DNA of 44,212 nt from Desulfobulbaceae bacterium (GTDB lineage Bacteria; Desulfobacterota; Desulfobulbia; Desulfobulbales; SURF-16), in NCBI GenBank assembly GCA_027859235.1, contig JAQIBE010000275.1, positions 1 through 44,212 on the forward strand, read 5' to 3'. The position numbers and the translations under genes are program-made. How positions within the stretch are numbered: the stretch's first letter is position 1; the number at the start of each line of letters is the position of its first letter. Below the pieces are notes generated by a model that was not told the DNA's origin, ran no database searches, and worked only from the letters and a program-made list of their open reading frames with translations. Positions 39,358-44,212 of the stretch are shown here, in pieces.

Positions 39358-40794
39358 CTAGAGTTTTAAGACCATTTCCACCGGACAATGGTCTGAGCCC
39401 ATGATGTGGGGTAGGATGGCCGCCGATTTCACCCGGTCTGTACTCTTCGCATCAACAATAAAATAATCAATCCGCCAGCCTATATTCCGCGCCCTCGCAT
39501 TGAACCGGTAGCTCCACCAGGAGTAGTGTTCAGGTCCAGTGTTGAACATGCGGAAGGTATCGATATAGTTTGTGCTGAGGAACTGATCCATCCATTGCCG
39601 TTCTTCCGGGGTAAACCCCGGGTTCTGCATATTTGTTTCGGGGTTGGCCAGGTCTATTTCCTTGTGGGCAACGTTGAGATCACCACAGAGAACCACGGTT
39701 TTCCTTGTGGCCAGCTCATCAATAAAACCATGGACGGCCTCGTTGAAGCCTATCTTGTAATCCATCCGTTTCAGCCCGTGCTGGGAGTTGGGGAAGTAGC
39801 AGTTGACAAGGAAGTAGGTGGCAAACTCCAGGGTGAGGGTGCGCCCTTCGTTGTCAAATTCAGGGTGGCCTATGCCGGTAATCACCTGCAGCGGGGTGTG
39901 TCTGGTGTAGATGGCCACCCCGGAGTACCCCTTTTTCTCGGCGCTGGCGAAATATACTTCGTATCCCTGGATGTTTTTGAGCTCGTCGGATAATTGCTCG
40001 GGGTGGGCCTTGGTTTCCTGGAGGGCTAAGACGTCTGGCCCCAATCCTTCAATAAGATCAATAAACCCCTTTTTCTCAGCAGCCCGGATACCATTGACGT
40101 TCCACGACAGGAGACGCAGATACCGTGTTTTCTTTTGCGTGATACGGCGGCGTGGGGTGACACCTGTCTGCGGGCATTCAGGTTGCAGGAGGCAGCGGTC
40201 ACAATGGGGGGAGACGGGTTTGCAGGTTCCCTGGCCAAAGGCGACAAGGGTCGAATTCACCGTAAGCCAATACTCCCCGGGGAGTTTCTTGCGCAGGGCC
40301 CTTTCGGTTTGTTCCGGGGTCTTGGTGTCCACATACCCCCAGATGTTCATGATGCGGTGGACGTGGGTGTCTACGCAGATGGCGGGTTTTTTAAAGGCCA
40401 CCGCCAGCACCAGGTTTGCTGTTTTACGTCCCACCCCGGGCAGGGTCAGGAGATCGTCCATCTCGTCTGGAACTTTATTGGCAAAGGGGCTAAGGGCTTC
40501 GGGGAGTTTACTCAGGTATTTCGCCTTGTTTTTGTAGAACCCCACGGGATAAATAAGTCGGCGCAGTTCTTCCTCACTGAGTGCTGCAAGTTCCGCCGGG
40601 GTAGACCCTTTTGCGAATAAACGGGCGCTGGCCTTAGCCGTGGTTTCGTCCTTGGTGCGGGCCGAGAGTATGGTGGCTACCAGAACTTTAAAGGGGTCAC
40701 GGGTTTGCACACCAATGAGGTCAACCACTGGAACCTGGTAGGTTGCTACTTCTTTTTGTAATCTGGGGAGGAAGGTGTGAATATCAATAGTCAT
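39358..40794 (-). CDS. Endonuclease III-exonuclease III fusion protein
   Basis: One uninterrupted 478-residue frame holds two base-excision-repair enzymes. Residues 1-about 215 are endonuclease III (Nth): helix-hairpin-helix LPGVGRKTANLVL with catalytic K124, D142 in VDTHVHRI, and the iron-sulfur ligands C191, C198, C201 and C207 (CX6CX2CX5C). Residues about 226-478 are exonuclease III/AP endonuclease (XthA): LRLLSWNVNGIRA, ALQETK with E260, the strand VVLCGDLNVAH, RIDYFIV and GSDHCPVEM. The linker RRRITQKKTRY is only about 12 residues. The protein should remove oxidised pyrimidines and process the abasic site. It is transcribed alone, convergent with trkH. Confidence 0.93.
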   Translation of the reverse strand: MTIDIHTFLPRLQKEVATYQVPVVDLIGVQTRDPFKVLVATILSARTKDETTAKASARLFAKGSTPAELAALSEEELRRLIYPVGFYKNKAKYLSKLPEALSPFANKVPDEMDDLLTLPGVGRKTANLVLAVAFKKPAICVDTHVHRIMNIWGYVDTKTPEQTERALRKKLPGEYWLTVNSTLVAFGQGTCKPVSPHCDRCLLQPECPQTGVTPRRRITQKKTRYLRLLSWNVNGIRAAEKKGFIDLIEGLGPDVLALQETKAHPEQLSDELKNIQGYEVYFASAEKKGYSGVAIYTRHTPLQVITGIGHPEFDNEGRTLTLEFATYFLVNCYFPNSQHGLKRMDYKIGFNEAVHGFIDELATRKTVVLCGDLNVAHKEIDLANPETNMQNPGFTPEERQWMDQFLSTNYIDTFRMFNTGPEHYSWWSYRFNARARNIGWRIDYFIVDAKSTDRVKSAAILPHIMGSDHCPVEMVLKL

Positions 40795-40888
40795 TCTGGG
40801 TGCCTGGGAAATTTCATGTGTTGGTAGTTTCGCCTATTTTAACGGCTATGAATGAAATGTCAAAATGGGGAATAATCGTTGTTTGCCC

Positions 40889-40916
40889 TTGACATTCTCT
40901 TCCTTCGCGCTAAGAC
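40889..40916 (+). promoter_or_regulatory. Candidate promoter of the carbonic anhydrase-SulP genes
   Basis: A consensus TTGACA (40889-40894), a 16-bp spacer and TAAGAC (40911-40916) as a weak -10 box. It lies 114 bases before the carbonic anhydrase start, in an otherwise featureless 236-base gap. Confidence 0.4.
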
Positions 40917-41030
40917 TAGCCAAACTTTTTCTACCTTGAAAAAGAGTTTTAAGTACGAGTTTAAAGCATAATGCTGTGATCAATTGTATTGATTAACATA
41001 ATTTCAGGTTGCAAAGGTTAGGAGAGGAAA

Positions 41031-41621
41031 ATGGGACAAGCGCAAAGGGTAAATTGTGATGAAGCCTTAATAAAACTTATGGACGGCAATAAGCGTTTTG
41101 TTGATGCCATGGTGTCGCATCCAAATCAAAATGCCGAACATAGAGTGCTTCTGGGCAATGGTCAAGCGCCATTTGCTGCCGTACTTGCCTGTGCCGATTC
41201 ACGGGTACCACCGGAGGTGTTGTTTGATCAGGGCCTCGGTGATCTCTTTGTGGTGCGGGTAGCAGGTAATATCATTAATGATCAGCTCTTGGGTAGTTTG
41301 GAATATGCGGCGGCTCATTTGCATACCCCTCTTATTATGGTCATGGGACATACCAGTTGCGGCGCCATTGGTGCTGTGGCACAGGGAGCAGAGCTCGAAG
41401 GACACATGTCCAGTTTAGTGCCTGCAATACAGCCTGCTGTTGACAAGGTGCGAGGTATGGAGGGTGATTTGACGGATAATGCGGCGCGGGAGATCGCAAG
41501 AATGACTGCGGATCAACTTCGGACCTCAGACCCTGTTCTTGCTCCTATGGTTGCTGACGGGAAGTTAAAAGTTGTTGCTGGATTCTATGATCTTGAATCC
41601 GGCATTATTAAGTTACTGTAG
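41031..41621 (+). CDS. Beta-class carbonic anhydrase
   Basis: A 196-residue enzyme with all beta-CA signatures: ACADSRVPPE (zinc ligand C54, and the D56-R58 dyad) and GHTSCGAI (zinc ligands H107 and C110). VVRVAGNIIND is also characteristic. It interconverts CO2 and bicarbonate in the cytoplasm. AGGAGAGG precedes the start. Its neighbour downstream, in the same direction with a 137-base gap, is a SulP transporter, a pairing known for bicarbonate uptake systems. It is of a different class from the LCIB-like protein at 26920, so the window may encode two unrelated carbonic anhydrases. Confidence 0.95.
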   Translation: MGQAQRVNCDEALIKLMDGNKRFVDAMVSHPNQNAEHRVLLGNGQAPFAAVLACADSRVPPEVLFDQGLGDLFVVRVAGNIINDQLLGSLEYAAAHLHTPLIMVMGHTSCGAIGAVAQGAELEGHMSSLVPAIQPAVDKVRGMEGDLTDNAAREIARMTADQLRTSDPVLAPMVADGKLKVVAGFYDLESGIIKLL

Positions 41622-41758
41622 ATTATTATTCTGGTGCCCGTTCAGAAGTGAGGGGTGATTTCGTCCATGGTGATGAGACCACTAATCGTTTCTGAGTGAG
41701 CATCAATTTATTTTTATTGGACTTTGGGAAAAGTTCAAATGGGAGAGGAAGGAAAAAC

Positions 41759-43963
41759 ATGCTTACAAAAATATTTCCGTTTTTAGATTGGTTTAAGGAC
41801 TATGACGGTGGAAAATTTAAAATTGATCTGATGGCGGGTATTACCGTTGCCCTGGTCTTGATTCCACAGTCCATGGCCTATGCTCAGCTTGCTGGTTTAC
41901 CGGCCTATTATGGCCTGTATGCGGCGTTCCTGCCACCCATGGTGGCTGCACTTTTCGGTTCCAGTCGTCAGTTGGCCACAGGGCCGGTTGCGGTTGTCTC
42001 CCTCATGTCGGCAGCATCCCTTGAGCCGCTCGCCACAGCCGGTGGGCCTCAGTTTATTGCCTATTCCATTATTTTGGCCTTAACGGTTGGTCTGTTCCAG
42101 CTTTCCCTTGGCGTGTTGCGCCTCGGTCTGGTGGTCAACTTTTTATCCCATCCGGTTATTAACGGTTTCACCAATGCGGCGGCGATCATCATTGCCTCGT
42201 CGCAGTTTTCCAAGTTCTTCGGTGTCTATGTTGATAAGGCACCTCATCATTACGAGACCATGGCCCGGGTTGCTCAGGCCGCCATGGATTACACCCATCT
42301 GCCCACCCTGATGTATGGTGTCGGTGCAGTGGTTATTATGGCGGTTTTGAAGAAGATCAATCCCCGTATTCCCAATGTCTTGGTGGCCGTTGCGTTGACC
42401 ACCGTCATTTCTCTTTTGACGGGCTTTAATAATGACGCCCATGTTGATGTGAGCAAGGTTAATCTTGATGGTTTTAGTAATAAGATCGAAGTCTTTAACA
42501 ATGCCGTGGCTGAAATTGAAACCCTTGGGCATGAGCGCGCTTCAATGGGCCTCGCTGTGGATGAACAGAAGAAGCTTGAGATTGCCGGCCATGGTAAATC
42601 CATGGAATTGATCCAGCTTGAGGCCAAGGTGGCCCTGCTTACGGCTCAAATGAATCAGGCAAAACATCATGCCCATCTGTCTCGCACCGAGTTACGCGGG
42701 ATGAAGTTTGAAGCGGCTGAGACTGGTAAAGGTGAAAATGTTCAGTATGCCTTTTATCCCAAGGGTGCAGCTGTCGGGGTTGACACCGATGGTGGAACCT
42801 GGCGTTTGAAGGTTGGCAATAAAACACTGAATACAGCAAATTTGAAGATTATGGGTGGTGGCGCGATTGTTGGTGAGATTCCTAAGGGCTTGAGCTTTGC
42901 CATACCAGGAACCGTTAGAGATCCGATAACCAAAGAAGTTGTTGGTGAGTCTCTTCTGAGCCTTAAAACCTTTATGAAGTTATTTCCCACTGCTATTATT
43001 ATCTCCCTCCTGGGCTTCATGGAAGCCATTGCCATTGCCAAGGCCATGGCGGCACAAACTGGTCAGAAGCTTGATCCGAATCAGGAACTTATAGGTCAGG
43101 GCCTTGGTAATATTATCGGTTCCTTTGGTGGTTCCTATGCGGTTTCCGGTTCTTTCTCCCGTTCGGCAGTTAACCTGCAGGCCGGTGCGGTTTCCGGGAT
43201 TTCTTCGGTTGTGACATCCCTCATGGTTGTCCTGACCTTATTCTTCTTCACCCCTCTGCTCTATCATCTCCCACAGGCAACACTTGCTGCGGTTATTATG
43301 ATGGCGGTTATTGGTCTGCTGAATGTGAAGGGCTTTGCCCATGCCTGGAAGGCACAGTGGTATGATGGCGTGATTGCTATCCTTAGTTTCTGCGTTACCC
43401 TGTATTTTGCCCCTCATCTTGATAAGGGTATTATGGTGGGTGTGGCGTTGTCCATGGCAGTATTCCTGTATAAATCCATGCGGCCTGTGGTTGCGGAACT
43501 TTCCATGAGTGAGCATCCTGGAGCCTTACGGAACGCGGAGTATTGCAGCCTGAAGGGGTGTAAGCACATCTCTGTTGTTCGTTTTGACGGCGCCCTGTTC
43601 TTTGCCAATGCCTCCTATCTTGATGAGCAGGTGGCCAAGTTTAGAACAGAGCATCCAGATCTGCGTTATATTCTCCTTGATGCCAAGGGGATCAACGAGA
43701 TGGATGCCTCCGGTGAAGAAGCCCTTGCTCAGCTTGTTGCCCGGGTGCGGGCGGCTGGTCTCGGCTTTGCTATGTCCGGTGTGAAGGGCCAGGTTATGGC
43801 TGTACTGAGGCGTACTGGTCTGGCGGGCAAGATTGGCGTGGATTCCTTCTACCCCACGGCTAATATTGCGGTGAAGGCCATTGTTAAAGAGATCCATACT
43901 GGTAGCGATCTGCCAGAGGGTGGTTGTGGTAATTGTCCCTTGACCCAATATATCCCTAAATAA
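41759..43963 (+). CDS. SulP-family anion transporter with large inserted domain
   Basis: A 734-residue SulP protein. The membrane domain begins DLMAGITVALVLIPQSMAYAQLAGLPAYYGLYAA, the family signature, and resumes after the insertion with VGEIPKGLSFAIPG and LLGFMEAIAIAKAMA. A C-terminal STAS domain (about 600-720) contains LLDAKGINEMDASGEEAL. Residues about 225-368 are an extra hydrophilic block absent from ordinary SulP proteins. It includes an alpha-helical, coiled-coil-like part (MELIQLEAKVALLTAQMNQA) and a beta-rich part. I chose ATG 41759, with GAGGAAGG upstream. Bicarbonate is the likely substrate given the carbonic anhydrase upstream; sulfate is the alternative in a sulfate reducer. 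Confidence 0.9.
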   Translation: MLTKIFPFLDWFKDYDGGKFKIDLMAGITVALVLIPQSMAYAQLAGLPAYYGLYAAFLPPMVAALFGSSRQLATGPVAVVSLMSAASLEPLATAGGPQFIAYSIILALTVGLFQLSLGVLRLGLVVNFLSHPVINGFTNAAAIIIASSQFSKFFGVYVDKAPHHYETMARVAQAAMDYTHLPTLMYGVGAVVIMAVLKKINPRIPNVLVAVALTTVISLLTGFNNDAHVDVSKVNLDGFSNKIEVFNNAVAEIETLGHERASMGLAVDEQKKLEIAGHGKSMELIQLEAKVALLTAQMNQAKHHAHLSRTELRGMKFEAAETGKGENVQYAFYPKGAAVGVDTDGGTWRLKVGNKTLNTANLKIMGGGAIVGEIPKGLSFAIPGTVRDPITKEVVGESLLSLKTFMKLFPTAIIISLLGFMEAIAIAKAMAAQTGQKLDPNQELIGQGLGNIIGSFGGSYAVSGSFSRSAVNLQAGAVSGISSVVTSLMVVLTLFFFTPLLYHLPQATLAAVIMMAVIGLLNVKGFAHAWKAQWYDGVIAILSFCVTLYFAPHLDKGIMVGVALSMAVFLYKSMRPVVAELSMSEHPGALRNAEYCSLKGCKHISVVRFDGALFFANASYLDEQVAKFRTEHPDLRYILLDAKGINEMDASGEEALAQLVARVRAAGLGFAMSGVKGQVMAVLRRTGLAGKIGVDSFYPTANIAVKAIVKEIHTGSDLPEGGCGNCPLTQYIPK

Positions 43964-43991
43964 GCTCTTTACTTAAATAGTTTAGAGTTTG

Positions 43992-44027
43992 AAAGCCCGT
44001 GTGCCTCTTTGGTGCGCGGGCTTTTTT
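43992..44027 (+). terminator. Rho-independent terminator after the SulP gene
   Basis: AAAGCCCGTGTGCC (43992-44005) pairs with GGTGCGCGGGCTTT (44011-44024), including wobble pairs and one mismatch, around a 5-base loop. A run of six T (44022-44027) follows. Confidence 0.85.
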
Positions 44028-44083
44028 GCGTTGGGGAAATGAGATTCCTATGGTTATGAAATAATCAGGGTATGGGGTGTGGT

Positions 44084-44212
44084 CTAATCTCGTCGGGATC
44101 TGGCCGAGGTTGTTCTTGACCGGGCCAGTATCCAGCCACCCAAAAGGAGACAGGCTCCCCCGCCCAGGGCAAGGGGATGGGGGATTTCATTCCAGAAGAA
44201 ATAGCCGTAAAT
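44084..44212 (-). CDS. DMT/EamA-family permease, C-terminal end (partial)
   Basis: The minus strand is open from the window edge to TAG (44086-44084), 42 residues. It encodes a last transmembrane helix and tail: IYGYFFWNEIPHPLALGGG, then ACLLLGGWILARSR and a basic end. The FxxxEIPxPLxLxGxxLILxGxxL pattern is that of the final helices of EamA/drug-metabolite transporters. The gene begins outside the window, is convergent with the SulP gene, and its substrate is unknown. Confidence 0.65.
   Translation of the reverse strand: MYGYFFWNEIPHPLALGGGACLLLGGWILARSRTTSARSRRD

Noticed and set aside
1-44212. CRISPR array, tRNA/rRNA genes, integrated phage
   Set aside because: I saw no regularly spaced direct repeats, no tRNA cloverleaf with CCA-type end and no phage structural genes. 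A dedicated tRNA scan was not possible.

Overview
The window reads as a chromosomal segment of a Gram-negative anaerobe, most likely a Desulfobacterota (sulfate-reducer-like, Desulfobulbales-type) bacterium. This is inferred from the F0-only ATP synthase operon, a hydrogenase-like membrane complex of the Ehr type, NtrC-type sigma-54 signalling and the general protein flavour. No rRNA, tRNA, CRISPR array or intact transposon was seen.

Layout. (1) 1-1330: an AT-rich accessory patch with a DUF1778-type antitoxin and GNAT toxin operon, bracketed by inverted 14-mers and preceded by a 21-bp inverted repeat. (2) 1544-8328: an RSH protein with an intact ppGpp hydrolase site and a ruined synthetase site, RNase R, RimO and a nucleoside-phosphorylase-like protein. 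(3) 8425-11823: atpZ-atpI-atpB-atpE (F0 part only, without subunit b) and hemL. (4) 12027-22478: a tightly overlapping 11-gene minus-strand operon for an unidentified lipid or polyketide: acyltransferase, AMP-ligase, two radical SAM enzymes, glycosyltransferase-DUF2062, LpxL-like acyltransferase, ACP, two complete ketosynthases and two ketosynthase-like proteins lacking the catalytic cysteine. A DksA/TraR-type protein lies upstream. (5) 23132-25878: a sigma-54 response regulator and sensor kinase; the kinase has an in-frame amber codon just after its apparent true start. (6) 25947-35735: two palindromic activator sites and a good sigma-54 promoter lead into a Usp-like gene, an 80-residue orphan, a protein with the LCIB/theta-carbonic-anhydrase pattern, and a six-gene complex-I/group-4-hydrogenase-like module whose large subunit lacks the NiFe ligands (Ehr type). 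(7) 35736-36500: a long intergenic region with hairpins, a degenerate repeat pair and a relic of a sigma-54 regulator HTH. (8) 36501-43963: TrkA-TrkH, an endonuclease III-exonuclease III fusion, a beta-carbonic anhydrase and a SulP anion transporter with a large inserted domain. (9) 44084-44212: the end of a DMT-family permease running off the window.

The main candidate for a new system is region 6, probably together with the beta-CA/SulP pair. A carbonic-anhydrase-like protein sits next to a cofactor-less, proton-pump-like Ehr complex behind a regulated sigma-54 promoter. I infer that it could couple CO2/bicarbonate interconversion to ion translocation, by analogy with cyanobacterial NDH-1/Cup and DAB systems; this is a hypothesis. 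The second candidate is the lipid/polyketide operon with two radical SAM enzymes and two dead ketosynthases.
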